A DNA stretch of 64,000 nucleotides from Streptomyces sp. MBT53 (GTDB lineage Bacteria; Actinomycetota; Actinomycetes; Streptomycetales; Streptomycetaceae). Made by a program: the position numbers and the translations under genes. This document shows, piece after piece, positions 51,504 through 61,115 of the stretch; the stretch's first letter is position 1, and every line of letters begins with the position of its first letter. The notes under the pieces were generated by a model. That model ran no database searches and was not told the DNA's origin. It saw only the letters and a program-made list of their open reading frames with translations. Where the stretch lies: contig NZ_JAEQAZ010000001.1 in the NCBI RefSeq assembly GCF_016654115.1, positions 152,135 to 216,134 on the forward strand, in the 5' to 3' direction.

Positions 51504-52400
51504 CTAACGGGCTCTGCGGCGGCCGGTGGTCGAACTCGGGCCGTGGCGACCGCCGTCGGTCACCACGGCCCGGGGAGCGGAGTCCCGTGCGGTGAGGGCC
51601 GCAGCCGCTCGCTTGTCAGCGGTCTTCGGGGCGATGGGGTGCCGGGCGAAGGAACGGTCCCAGTTGCCCTCTCCCATCACCAGCAGCGGGTCGAACATCA
51701 CGACGACCCCGGCCAGCAGCAGGAAGATGATCGGTCCCAGCAGCATGGGCAGCAGCAGCGAGGTGGCCGAGTCGCCCGTCCATGCCCCACCGGTGCTGTG
51801 CAGATGGACGCTCACGGCGGCCATCGCCGTGTAGTGCATCCCGGACACGGCCACGCCCATCACCAGGCTGGCGCCCAGACTCGCCAGGAAGCCCCGGATG
51901 GAGACGGCTGCCCAGAGGGCCGCCGTCGCGGCGACGATCGCGATCGCGATGGAGAGCGCGACCGTGCTGGTCCGGTACTCGATGCTGCCGTTCAACTGCA
52001 GGGCCGACATGCCCAGATAGTGCATCGCGGCGACCCCGAGGCCGGTGATCACACCCGCCGCGGCGAGCGTGCCGGTGGTGGCGCCGCGATATCCCACGAT
52101 GAACACCCCGACGGCCACCATGACGATCGCCACGGCCAGACTCAGCACCGTGAGGCCGACGTCGTAGCCGATGCGGGTCTCCTCGACCTGGAAGCCGAGC
52201 ATCGCGATGAAGTGCATCGTCCAGATGCCGGTGCCGATGGATGTCGCGCCCAGCGCGAGCCAACCCGCCTTCCAGGAATGTTCGTTGTGCAGGGACCGCA
52301 CCACGCAGCGCAGTCCCAGAGCACCTCCCAGGCAGGCCATCAGATAGGCCGCCACCGGAGTCACCGCACCGTAGCGGAACCCGTCGATCGTGCCTTGCAT
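51504..52400 (-). CDS. MHYT-domain integral membrane sensor
   Basis: 298 residues, ATG 52400. Seven hydrophobic helices (between residues 10 and 250) with the MHYT repeats: WTMHFIAML, AAMHYLGM and GMHYTAMA. MHYT proteins are proposed copper-bound sensors of oxygen, CO or NO. There is no output domain after the helices, only a basic 50-residue tail, so signalling would need a partner. The Shine-Dalgarno GGGGGGAG lies within a 10-bp hairpin (52407-52442). Confidence 0.9.
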   Translation of the reverse strand: MQGTIDGFRYGAVTPVAAYLMACLGGALGLRCVVRSLHNEHSWKAGWLALGATSIGTGIWTMHFIAMLGFQVEETRIGYDVGLTVLSLAVAIVMVAVGVFIVGYRGATTGTLAAAGVITGLGVAAMHYLGMSALQLNGSIEYRTSTVALSIAIAIVAATAALWAAVSIRGFLASLGASLVMGVAVSGMHYTAMAAVSVHLHSTGGAWTGDSATSLLLPMLLGPIIFLLLAGVVVMFDPLLVMGEGNWDRSFARHPIAPKTADKRAAAALTARDSAPRAVVTDGGRHGPSSTTGRRRAR

Positions 52401-52406
52401 GAGCCA

Positions 52407-52442
52407 ACTCCCCCCAGAGTCCTGGCTTCCTGTGGGGGGAGT
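52407..52442 (-). promoter_or_regulatory. Hairpin burying the ribosome binding site of the MHYT gene
   Basis: ACTCCCCCCA and TGGGGGGAGT form a perfect 10-bp stem with a 16-base loop. On the minus-strand transcript the second arm in 5'-3' order contains GGGGGGAG, about 8 bases before ATG 52400, i.e. the Shine-Dalgarno itself would be paired. Confidence 0.65.
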
Positions 52443-52561
52443 ATGTACGAATCGGGGCCGGGGTGCGCGCCGCTTTCACATCTGTACTTGACGAAGTCTC
52501 CACTTTCAGAGACCACTTGAGGCGCATCGAGGGCGATACGCGGACAGATGCGGTCAGGCGT

Positions 52562-52744
52562 TCAGGGCTGTTGGGGCTTCTCACGGTCGATGAAGTCCTT
52601 GGCCTTGTCCTGCGCCATGTCGACCTGCTTGGCGTGCTTGCCGCCGGTGCGCTCGTCGACCATGTCGCCCGCCTTGTCCACGGCCTGCTTGGCCTTGTCG
52701 GGGTTCTGGCCGAGCATTCCCTTGACCTTGTCCATGAACGACAT
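52562..52744 (-). CDS. Small antitoxin-like protein (Rv0909/CsbD-like helical)
   Basis: 60 residues, ATG 52744 after AAGGAGG. Sequence starts MSFMDKVKGMLGQNPDKAKQ and is almost all charged helix (VDKAGDMVDERTGG, QVDMAQDKAKDFID). NCBI-type annotation for this pattern is Rv0909 family antitoxin; no toxin gene is adjacent, so a toxin-antitoxin role is doubtful. Stress-induced CsbD-type proteins are the other possibility. Confidence 0.8.
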   Translation of the reverse strand: MSFMDKVKGMLGQNPDKAKQAVDKAGDMVDERTGGKHAKQVDMAQDKAKDFIDREKPQQP

Positions 52745-52839
52745 GGCTGTCCTCCTTCGGACGTGCGTTGGCCCTCTCAGCATCCCCCGCGTTCACCGAA
52801 GCCGCATTTCGGTGCCGAGCGGGGCCCGCCGCCCCGGCC

Positions 52840-54084
52840 TCACGCGGGCACGAGCGGTTCGTGATCGTCGGTGGCGCGGGCATCGCGGGTGCGGGACACA
52901 GCGAGCGCGAGTGCCTGGAGGACCGCTCCGGTCAGGCCTACGGACAGGGCGAAGCGGTAGCCGACGTGGTCGGCGAGGAGCCCGCCCAAGGGGGCCCCGA
53001 TCGCCACCATTCCCCAGTTGAACGAGCGGATCGTGGCGTTCATCCGGCCCCGCAGCCGGTCGGGCGTGACCGCCTGGCGGTAGCTCATCTCCACCGGGCT
53101 TTCCAGCGAGATCGCCGCGGACACCACGAAGAAGGCCGCCGACACGGAGACCAGTGCCCACGGCCCGCGGTGCGCGAGGACCAGCGGCAGCCAGCCGACG
53201 GCGGCGACGAGCCGGCCCGCGATCAGCGTGGCACCGACGTCGAACCTCTTCGCCGCCCGTCCCGAGAACGCGCCGCCGAGCACTCCGCCGAGCCCCGCGC
53301 AGGCGTACGTCACGCCCAGACCGAAGTCCCCGATCCGCAGGTCACGCAGCGCGAAGACGACGAAGACGGTACTGACCACGGTGTTGAAGAGGAGCATCAG
53401 GTGCGAGGTCAGCGCGATGGACGCCAGGGTCCGATGGCGGTAGACCCAGTCGACCCCCTCCCGCAGTTCGCGGAGGAGACTGCGCCGCGCGCCCCGGTCG
53501 GGCACCGGATCATGGGCGCGCACCGAGGTGAGCAGCAGACCGGAGGCCAGATAGCTGGCCGCGTCCACGAGCACGGCGACCGGTGCGCCCAGCAGCTTGA
53601 TCAGTACGCCGGCGATGAGCGGCCCGGTCGATCCGGCCACCGCGTCGGCCTGTCCCACCCGGGCGTACCCCGCGTTGAGGAGTTCTCGGGGGACCAGCCG
53701 CGGCACGTAGGAGTGGTTGGCCGCGTCGAAGAACAGACAGAGCACCCCGAAGGCGAAGACGCACGCGCACAGGGTGGCGATGTCGAGCCGGTCCAGCGCG
53801 TACAGCAGCGGAATCGCGCCGAGCAGCGCGGCCCGGCCGAGATCCATGGCCACCATCACCGGCTTGCGTCGGCACCGGTCCACCAGGACCCCGGCCACGA
53901 GGCCGAAGAGGAGGTAGGGCGCCCAGCGGGCCGCGTTGACCAGGCCCACCTCGGTGGCCGACGCGCTCAGCGTGACGGCGGTGAGGATCTGCAGGGCGAG
54001 CCCCGACACCTGGGAGCCGAACGCCGAGACCGCGGAGGCGGTCCAGAAACGTGCGTACCCGGGGACATCCACCAGACGCGGCAT
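52840..54084 (-). CDS. MFS transporter (macrolide-exporter-like, 12 helices)
   Basis: 414 residues. Twelve hydrophobic stretches with the loop 2-3 motif GVLVDRCRRKPVMVAMD and the equivalent in the second half (FSGRAAKRFDVG). The N-terminus PGYARFWTASAVSAFGSQVSGLALQIL is typical of enterobactin- or macrolide-efflux type transporters. Probably drug or siderophore export; substrate unassigned. Divergent from the secreted protease gene; the 284-bp spacer has no signal I can call with confidence beyond short inverted repeats such as GTCCCCG/CGGGGAC. Confidence 0.88.
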   Translation of the reverse strand: MPRLVDVPGYARFWTASAVSAFGSQVSGLALQILTAVTLSASATEVGLVNAARWAPYLLFGLVAGVLVDRCRRKPVMVAMDLGRAALLGAIPLLYALDRLDIATLCACVFAFGVLCLFFDAANHSYVPRLVPRELLNAGYARVGQADAVAGSTGPLIAGVLIKLLGAPVAVLVDAASYLASGLLLTSVRAHDPVPDRGARRSLLRELREGVDWVYRHRTLASIALTSHLMLLFNTVVSTVFVVFALRDLRIGDFGLGVTYACAGLGGVLGGAFSGRAAKRFDVGATLIAGRLVAAVGWLPLVLAHRGPWALVSVSAAFFVVSAAISLESPVEMSYRQAVTPDRLRGRMNATIRSFNWGMVAIGAPLGGLLADHVGYRFALSVGLTGAVLQALALAVSRTRDARATDDHEPLVPA

Positions 54085-54368
54085 GATCGGACCGTACCCG
54101 GCGCGGTCCTCGCGTCACCTTCGCGAACCGCAAGTGGCCGGTCCCCGACGTCGGTTGAGCCCGGGGACAGAGGGAAAACCCTTGAGTGCCCCGACCCTGC
54201 GTGACATGGACGGGTCAACGCTGTCATCCTCCACGCAGTTACCCCACGGATCCTCCATGGATCGGTCAAAGTTCGGTCGGCCCCGCACAGCTCAGCTCTC
54301 CCGGACAGCAGACCCGGCTGTCCGGTCTGTCACCGGCCGCGCCCGCGGCCGTCGCAGGAGGAGTACGA

Positions 54369-56768
54369 GTGAGACGCATCCCCCGCAAGCGGACCGCGGT
54401 TGGAGCCCTGATCTCCACCGCCGCGCTCCTCGCCGTCGGCATCCAGTCGGTTCCGGCGAGCGCGAAGCCCGCGTCCCCCCACCCCAGCCCGCTGCGCACC
54501 GGCAGCCTGGAGGCGAAGCTCACCCCGGCACAGCGCACGGCCCTGGTGAAGAGCGCCTCCGCGAACAGCACGAAGACCGCCCGCACCCTCGGCCTCGGCG
54601 CCAAGGAGAAGCTGGTCGTCAAGGACGTCGTCAAGGACAACGACGGCACGGTGCACACGCGCTACGAGCGCACCTACGCCGGTCTGCCCGTCCTCGGCGG
54701 CGACCTCGTCGTGCACACCCCGCCCGCCGCGCAGGCGACCGGCACGGTGAGCGCGACCTTCAACAACAAGCACACCCTCACGGTGCCCTCCACCACCGCG
54801 TCCGTCGCCAAGTCGGCGGCCGAGACCAAGGCGCTCACCACCGCGAAGGCCCTCGACGCCAAGGCGCCGAGCACCGACAGCGCCCGGAAGGTCATCTGGG
54901 CCGGCGACGGCACTCCGAAGCTCGCCTGGGAGACGGTGATCGGCGGCTTCCAGGACGACGGCACCCCCAGCAAGCTGCACGTCATCACCGACGCCACCAC
55001 CGGCAAGGAACTCTCCCGCTTCCAGGGCATCGAGACCGGCACCGGCAACACCCAGTACAGCGGCACGGTCTCGCTGAGCACCACGCTGTCCGGTTCGACG
55101 TACCAGCTGTACGACACCACGCGCGGCGGTCACAAGACGTACAGCCTCAACAACGGCACGTCGGGCACCGGCACGCTGATGACCGACTCCGACGACGTGT
55201 GGGGCACCGGATCCGGCTCCAACACGCAGACCGCGGGCGCCGACGCGGCCTACGGCGCCCAGGAGACCTGGGACTTCTACAAGAACACCTTCGGCCGCAG
55301 CGGCATCAAGAACGACGGCGTCGCCGCCTACTCGCGCGTCCACTACAGCACGGCGTACGTCAACGCCTTCTGGGACGACGACTGCTTCTGCATGACCTAC
55401 GGCGACGGCACCAGCAGCACCCACGCGCTGACCTCGCTGGACGTGGCGGGCCACGAGATGAGCCACGGTGTCACCTCCAACACCGCCGGGCTCAACTACA
55501 CCGGTGAATCGGGCGGGTTGAACGAGGCGACCTCCGACATCTTCGGCACGGGCGTGGAGTTCTACGCCAACAACTCCACCGACGTCGGCGACTACCTCAT
55601 CGGCGAGAAGATCGACATCAACGGCGACGGCACGCCGCTGCGTTACATGGACAAGCCGAGCAAGGACGGCAGCTCGGCGGACAGTTGGTACTCGGGCGTC
55701 GGCAACCTCGACGTCCACTACTCCTCGGGCCCGGCGAACCACATGTTCTACCTGCTCTCCGAGGGCAGCGGCACCAAGGTCATCAACGGCACCACCTACA
55801 CCAGCACCACGTCCGACGGCGTGGCCGTCGCCGGTATCGGCCGGGACGCCGCCCTGCAGATCTGGTACAAGGCGCTGACGACGTACATGACGTCCACGAC
55901 CAACTACGCCGGGGCCCGCACCGCGGCGCTCAGCGCCGCCGGGGCGCTGTACGGCACAAGTTCCGCGCAGTACGCGGGAGTCGGCAACGCCTTCGCCGGC
56001 ATCAACGTCGGCAGCCACATCACCGTGCCGACCAGTGGTGTCACGGTCACCAACCCGGGCAGCCAGTCCTCCACCGTCGGCACGGCGGTGAGCCTCCAGG
56101 TCGCGGCCAGCAGCACCAACAGCGGGTCGCTCACCTACGCGGCGACCGGACTGCCGACCGGCCTGTCGATCAGCAGCTCCACGGGCGCCATCACCGGCAC
56201 CCCGACGACCGCGGGCACGTACAGCACCACCGTGACCGTCACCGACAGCACCGGGGCGACCGGTACCGCGTCCTTCACCTGGACCGTCAGTTCCAGTGGC
56301 GGGGGCGGCAGTTGCACCTCGACGCAGTTGCTGGGCAACGCGGGCTTCGAGTCGGGCAACACGACCTGGACCGCGACCAGCGGGGTCATCACCAGCTCCA
56401 GCAGCGAGGCGGCCCGCACCGGTTCGTACAAGGCCTGGCTCGACGGCTACGGCTCGACCCACACCGACACGCTGTCCCAGTCGGTGACGATCCCGAGCGG
56501 CTGCACGGGGACGACGTTCACGTTCTATATCCACATCGACACGGCCGAGACCACGACCAGCACGGCGTACGACAAGCTGACGGTCACCGCCGGATCGACC
56601 ACCCTGGCCACGTACTCGAACCTCAACGCGGCCACCGGATATGTGGCGAAGTCCTTCAGTCTGTCGGCCTTCGCGGGGACCACGGTCGCGCTGAAGTTCA
56701 GCGGGGTCGAGGACTCCTCGCTCCAGACCAGCTTCGTGATCGACGACACCGCCGTCACGACCAGCTGA
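54369..56768 (+). CDS. Secreted M4-family metallopeptidase with putative Ig-fold and C-terminal domains
   Basis: 799 residues from GTG 54369 (GGAGGA upstream). Signal peptide with RRIPRKR then a hydrophobic core ending near SASA; a propeptide with FTP/PepSY features follows (to about residue 210). Catalytic domain: AGHEMSHGVTSN (HExxH) near 360 and GLNEATSDIFG (third ligand Glu and Asp), normal thermolysin-type. Then a PIG-type Ig-like repeat near 560-645 (LTYAATGLPTGLSI), a GGGGS linker and a C-terminal beta-sandwich starting CTSTQLLGNAGFESG, probably a carbohydrate- or wall-binding or proprotein-type domain. Streptomyces use these for nutrient scavenging. Confidence 0.93.
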   Translation: MRRIPRKRTAVGALISTAALLAVGIQSVPASAKPASPHPSPLRTGSLEAKLTPAQRTALVKSASANSTKTARTLGLGAKEKLVVKDVVKDNDGTVHTRYERTYAGLPVLGGDLVVHTPPAAQATGTVSATFNNKHTLTVPSTTASVAKSAAETKALTTAKALDAKAPSTDSARKVIWAGDGTPKLAWETVIGGFQDDGTPSKLHVITDATTGKELSRFQGIETGTGNTQYSGTVSLSTTLSGSTYQLYDTTRGGHKTYSLNNGTSGTGTLMTDSDDVWGTGSGSNTQTAGADAAYGAQETWDFYKNTFGRSGIKNDGVAAYSRVHYSTAYVNAFWDDDCFCMTYGDGTSSTHALTSLDVAGHEMSHGVTSNTAGLNYTGESGGLNEATSDIFGTGVEFYANNSTDVGDYLIGEKIDINGDGTPLRYMDKPSKDGSSADSWYSGVGNLDVHYSSGPANHMFYLLSEGSGTKVINGTTYTSTTSDGVAVAGIGRDAALQIWYKALTTYMTSTTNYAGARTAALSAAGALYGTSSAQYAGVGNAFAGINVGSHITVPTSGVTVTNPGSQSSTVGTAVSLQVAASSTNSGSLTYAATGLPTGLSISSSTGAITGTPTTAGTYSTTVTVTDSTGATGTASFTWTVSSSGGGGSCTSTQLLGNAGFESGNTTWTATSGVITSSSSEAARTGSYKAWLDGYGSTHTDTLSQSVTIPSGCTGTTFTFYIHIDTAETTTSTAYDKLTVTAGSTTLATYSNLNAATGYVAKSFSLSAFAGTTVALKFSGVEDSSLQTSFVIDDTAVTTS

Positions 56769-56791
56769 TCCGCTCCACCTGTTTTGTCCGG

Positions 56792-56823
56792 CACCCCGCA
56801 CGCGCCCCCAGGCGTGCGGGGTG
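56792..56823. terminator. Bidirectional intrinsic terminator between protease and glucanase
   Basis: Perfect 12-bp stem CACCCCGCACGC/GCGTGCGGGGTG with an 8-base loop, 24 bp after the protease stop and 12 bp from the convergent GH64 stop. Very stable. Confidence 0.87.
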
Positions 56824-56835
56824 TTCCGGTCCTGA

Positions 56836-58023
56836 TCAGCTCAGCGGGTCCAGCGTCAGGTAGGCCTGCTGCGGGTTCCCGTCGTTCACCAGGGACTCCT
56901 GGGCGCCGACGTCGTCGAACGCGAACGCGTACGCCTTGCCGTCGGCCATCTGCGCGTGGATCTTGCGGGCGTAGTGGTTGGTCACCACGTCCTGGTAGAA
57001 GTTCGCCGTGGTGGTGTCCGGCTGGTTGGGGTTGACCAGGAGCGTGGAGCGGTTGTAGCCCGCGCACAGCGTGCGCGAAATCGGCCCGCGCACCAGGTCG
57101 TTGGGGGCGTCGAGGTACTTGTAGCAGCCGAAGATGCTGGCCGCGTCCGGCTTCTGGAATGTGGTGACGACCGCACCGGAGCTGTTGGTGAAGTTCATGA
57201 CGTTGCCCGAGACCCGGCCGTAGTACTTGGTGTTCGGCTGGTCGGCGAACGGTGTCACGGTCAGGGTCGACGACGAGTACTTCGACCAGACGCGGTTGAT
57301 GTAGTCGTCCATGACGGTGCTGGGCAGGGCGCCCGTCTCAATGCCGTACGTCGGTGAGAGCGCTCGCAGGACCGTGCCGTCCGACCGGGTCTGGATCAGG
57401 TTGGCCCAGCCGCCCGGCTGTCCCCGCAGCGCGTTGTAGAACCCGGTGTAGCCACCCGACTTGAGATGTCCGGTGCTGGCCGTGCTCCCGTCGGACCGCT
57501 GCACCCCGACCGCGTACGGCGCGGAGAACATGTCCACCTGGGTGCTGTTGATCCACAGCCCGGAGTCGTTCAGCGTGTACTCGGACCAGTTGAAGAGGAT
57601 GTTGCGGTTCGGGTCGGTCGGGTTCTGCACGGCCGGCTGCACCAGGCCGCCGGTGGTCAGCTTGAACACGAGCTTCTGACCGTACGAGAAGTAGATGCGG
57701 CCCGAGAACTTGGGGATCCGGATGGTGGTGGACTGTCCGGCCGCCGGGCCCGCGATCGACGCGTCCGGTGCCGGGGTGGGCGGGTTGCCGCCGGCCGGCC
57801 AGGCGTGGAACGTGCCGGCCGCGTCGGCCCAGCCCTGTTGGCCGGTGGCCAGGTTGGTGCCCAGGTTGTAGACGTAGACCGCGTCGCCGCGGCCCGAGTT
57901 GTTGGTGATCTTCAGCGGGATCGTGGCGGGCACCGCCGCGTCCGCCGTCAGCGGTGTGGCCAGCGCGAGCATCGTGGCCACCGCGGTCGCGGCGCCCAGT
58001 CGGCGCAGAATTCTGCCGAGCAC
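56836..58023 (-). CDS. Secreted GH64 beta-1,3-glucanase
   Basis: 395 residues, GTG 58023 after GGAGGTGA. Signal peptide MLGRILRRLGAATAVATMLALATP with cleavage near ADA/AVP. GH64 sequence: ITNNSGRGDAVYVYNLG, GRIYFSYGQKLVFKL, QNPTDPNRNILFNWSEYTLND, DMFSAPYAVGVQRSDGS, and the thaumatin-like second half with CYKYLDAPNDLVRGPISRTLCAGYNR. GH64 enzymes release laminaripentaose from beta-1,3-glucan. Expression is probably sugar-regulated by a LacI-type operator at 58072-58085. Confidence 0.93.
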   Translation of the reverse strand: MLGRILRRLGAATAVATMLALATPLTADAAVPATIPLKITNNSGRGDAVYVYNLGTNLATGQQGWADAAGTFHAWPAGGNPPTPAPDASIAGPAAGQSTTIRIPKFSGRIYFSYGQKLVFKLTTGGLVQPAVQNPTDPNRNILFNWSEYTLNDSGLWINSTQVDMFSAPYAVGVQRSDGSTASTGHLKSGGYTGFYNALRGQPGGWANLIQTRSDGTVLRALSPTYGIETGALPSTVMDDYINRVWSKYSSSTLTVTPFADQPNTKYYGRVSGNVMNFTNSSGAVVTTFQKPDAASIFGCYKYLDAPNDLVRGPISRTLCAGYNRSTLLVNPNQPDTTTANFYQDVVTNHYARKIHAQMADGKAYAFAFDDVGAQESLVNDGNPQQAYLTLDPLS

Positions 58024-58071
58024 TACTCACCTCCGTGTGGGGGGTGTACGAGAAATTGGTCCGTACCTGTG

Positions 58072-58085
58072 TGAGAGCGCTCTCA
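58072..58085. promoter_or_regulatory. LacI-type palindromic operator upstream of GH64
   Basis: Perfect 14-bp palindrome TGAGAGCGCTCTCA, 49 bp before the GTG of the glucanase. It resembles the CebR-class consensus TGGGAGCGCTCCCA used for glucan utilisation, differing by two symmetrical bases. The regulator is not in the window. Confidence 0.85.
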
Positions 58086-58127
58086 ATGTCGCGCCGAGCC
58101 GCCTGTGTGTCAATGAGTTGAACGAAA

Positions 58128-58158
58128 GGTGCCCACGGCAACTCGCGCCGTGGGCACC
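58128..58158 (-). terminator. Intrinsic terminator of the dienelactone hydrolase gene
   Basis: Perfect 12-bp stem GGTGCCCACGGC/GCCGTGGGCACC with a 7-base loop, 30 bp past the stop at 58188 and followed in the minus direction by TTTCGTTC. Confidence 0.85.
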
Positions 58159-58187
58159 CGGGTTGAATCAGGAAACGCGGTCCTCGA

Positions 58188-58943
58188 TCAGAAGGTGCGC
58201 TCCAGCAGGTCGAGCAGCGCGACCCAGTGACGCTCGTCGGCCTCCGCGTCGTACGACGAGGTGTCGGCCTGCGTGTAGCCGTGCCGCGCGCCCGGATAGA
58301 CCTCGCAGCGGTGCCGGACGCCGGCCGCGGTGAGCGCGTCGTCGAACCGCTTGATCTGGTCCTCGGGCAGCGAGGGGTCCTGGTCGGCGTGGCCGAAGTA
58401 CAGCTCGGCGGTGATGTGTTCGGCGGCCAGGTGCGGGCTGTTCGGGTCGTCGGTGGCCAGCCGCCCGCCGTGGAAGCCGCCCACCGCGGCCACTCGGTCC
58501 GGGTAGGCGCCGGCGGTGTACAACGCGAGGCGGGCGCCCATGCAGTACCCGGTGATCGCGACCGGCCCGTCGGCCACCACGGGAGACTCGGCCAGCCAAC
58601 GGAGATAGGCACCGGCGTCCCGCTCGATGAGATCGGGCGTCAGCCCCATGATCAGCGGGCCGACCTTCTGGAAGATCTCCGGGCGCGCCTCGGGATCGAT
58701 GAACTCCGGCAGCTCGACCACCGGCGCAGGGCCGTGCCGGTAGAACACGTTCGGTACGAGGACCGTGTGACCGGCCTCGGCCAGCCGGTCGGCCATCGAC
58801 CTGAGGTGCGGACGCAGTCCGAAGGCGTCCTGGTAGAGCAGCACGGCCGGACGGGGGCGATCGTCGCCGGGATGCACCAGATAGGCGTCGGCGATGCCGT
58901 CCTCGGTGGGGATGTCCACGGCTGTGCCCTGTACGGCGGTCAT
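58188..58943 (-). CDS. Dienelactone hydrolase family protein
   Basis: 251 residues. Alpha/beta hydrolase with nucleophile Cys in AITGYCMGARLAL, acid in GHADQDPSLPE and His in GARHGYTQADTS, the Cys-Asp-His triad of dienelactone hydrolases. The N-terminal DIPTEDGIADAYLVHPG is normal. May act on lactones or unrelated esters; no aromatic-cleavage genes are next to it. Confidence 0.92.
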   Translation of the reverse strand: MTAVQGTAVDIPTEDGIADAYLVHPGDDRPRPAVLLYQDAFGLRPHLRSMADRLAEAGHTVLVPNVFYRHGPAPVVELPEFIDPEARPEIFQKVGPLIMGLTPDLIERDAGAYLRWLAESPVVADGPVAITGYCMGARLALYTAGAYPDRVAAVGGFHGGRLATDDPNSPHLAAEHITAELYFGHADQDPSLPEDQIKRFDDALTAAGVRHRCEVYPGARHGYTQADTSSYDAEADERHWVALLDLLERTF

Positions 58944-59045
58944 GGCGGGGGTGCCTCCCAGCGGATCGGCGCCGGGCCTGCGGCCGGCCCGGAGCGGCGT
59001 GTTCCGATCATCGTGGCACGCCTGATCGCGGCCCCGCCGCCGGGG

Positions 59046-59666
<621 letters not shown>

Positions 59667-59798
59667 CCGCCGAGCTTATGCCGTACGGCCACGGGTCGCC
59701 GCGCGGGCCCTCACGTCACCCGAATCGCACGGGCGTACCCCGGTGAAAGCGGGGAAGCCGACAAGTGCGCTCGGGGCTCTCCCCCGAACCCGGGCAGC

Positions 59799-59842
59799 AC
59801 GGCTCCGCCTGCGGCTCCCCTCCGAGGCCGCGGCGGAGCCGT
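59799..59842 (-). terminator. Possible terminator hairpin at the end of the conservon operon
   Basis: Perfect 11-bp stem ACGGCTCCGCC/GGCGGAGCCGT with a 22-base loop containing a further GCGGC/GCCGC pair, 47 bp past the P450 stop (59889). The remaining 220-bp gap between 59667 and 59888 has no gene I can support. Confidence 0.5.
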
Positions 59843-59888
59843 TCCGGCGCCGGGTGCCCGAGCGGCCGTACGGATTCACCGGCGGCGC

Positions 59889-61115
59889 TCAGCCGTGCAG
59901 ACGTATCGGGATCTCCTGCCAGCCGAAGGCGATGAAGGACGGCACCTGGCGCAGGGTGTCCGCGTCGACGGCGAGGCGGGCGTCCGGGAAGCGGTCGAAG
60001 AACGCGGGCAGCGCGGTGAGGGCCTCCACGCGGGCCAGCGGTGCGCCGATGCAGCGGTGCACGCCGATGCCGAAGGACAGGTGGTCGTCGGCGCCGCGGG
60101 CCGCGTCGAAGGTGTCCGCGTCGGGGCCGTAGTGTGCGGGGTCGAGCCCGGCCGCCGCGTATGTCGTGAGGATGGCGTCCCCGGCCGGGACGGTGATGTC
60201 GCCGACGGTGAGGTCACTGACCGCGAACCGGAGCGGCAGCGAGGCGATGGACGGGTGGACGCGCAGGGTCTCGTCGACGACCGCGTCCCAGGTGATCTTC
60301 CCGGAGCGTACGTCCGCGAGCTGCTCGGGGCGCTTGAGCAGGGCGACGATCGCGTTGCCGATGAGGTTGACCGTCGTCTCGAAGCCCGCGCCGATCACCA
60401 GCAGCAGCGTGTAGAGCAGTTCCTCGTCGCTGAGCCGGTCGCCGTCCTCGTCCCGGACCCGGATCAGTTCCGTGGTGAGGTCGTCACCGGGGTGTTCGGT
60501 GCGGTGGGCGATCAGCGCGGGCAGTACGGTGCCGATCTGCCGCTGGACGAACTCCGCGTGCTCCGGGGTCGGGTCCGAGGTGTCCATGATGGCCGCGATC
60601 AGCCGCCCGGTGTCGGCCACCAACTCGTCGGGCACACCGAAGAGTTCGCAGATGATCCGCATCGGCAGGGGATGCGCGAGGGCGGCCTTGATGTCGACCA
60701 CCTCGGCGTCGTCGGCCGCCACCGCGTCGAGCAGCTCCGTCGTGATCGTCTCCACCCGGGCCCGCATCGCCTCGGTGCGCCGGTGCGTGAAGCTCGGCGC
60801 CACGAGTTTGCGCAGGCGGGCGTGGTCGGTGCCGTACGTGGAGAGCATGTTGACGACGCCGATCCAGCCCAACACCCAGCCCCAGGAGGGGTGTTCACCC
60901 ATCTCGGGCCACAGGCGCCAGTGCAGTCGGGGGTCCCGGCTGACCTGCGGGTCGAGGATCAGTTCCTTCAGGACGTCGTAGCCGGTGGGCGCCCAGGCGG
61001 GGATGCCGCCGGGCAGTTCGACGGGCACGATCGGGCCGAGGGCACGCAGCTTGGCGCTCTCGGCGGCCATGTCGGCGCCGAACGGGTCGAGGACGATGCG
61101 GTCGGACACGGTCAC
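59889..61115 (-). CDS. Cytochrome P450 of the conservon (canonical)
   Basis: 408 residues from GTG 61115 (GGAG 7 bases upstream, GTGA overlap with the upstream P450); GTG 61109 is the other option. I-helix GAGFETTVN, ExxR in DETLRVHPS, and the heme loop LSFGIGVHRCIGAPLAR with the axial Cys. Bacterial class I P450 needing a separate ferredoxin. In cvn9-type conservons a P450 is the last gene; here it would respond to or modify a small ligand of the signalling complex. Confidence 0.93.
   Translation of the reverse strand: MTVSDRIVLDPFGADMAAESAKLRALGPIVPVELPGGIPAWAPTGYDVLKELILDPQVSRDPRLHWRLWPEMGEHPSWGWVLGWIGVVNMLSTYGTDHARLRKLVAPSFTHRRTEAMRARVETITTELLDAVAADDAEVVDIKAALAHPLPMRIICELFGVPDELVADTGRLIAAIMDTSDPTPEHAEFVQRQIGTVLPALIAHRTEHPGDDLTTELIRVRDEDGDRLSDEELLYTLLLVIGAGFETTVNLIGNAIVALLKRPEQLADVRSGKITWDAVVDETLRVHPSIASLPLRFAVSDLTVGDITVPAGDAILTTYAAAGLDPAHYGPDADTFDAARGADDHLSFGIGVHRCIGAPLARVEALTALPAFFDRFPDARLAVDADTLRQVPSFIAFGWQEIPIRLHG

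Noticed and set aside
52562..52744. Toxin-antitoxin pair around the small antitoxin-like gene
   Set aside because: Neighbours are an MHYT sensor and an MFS transporter; no small toxin-like gene is adjacent, so only the single helical protein is reported.
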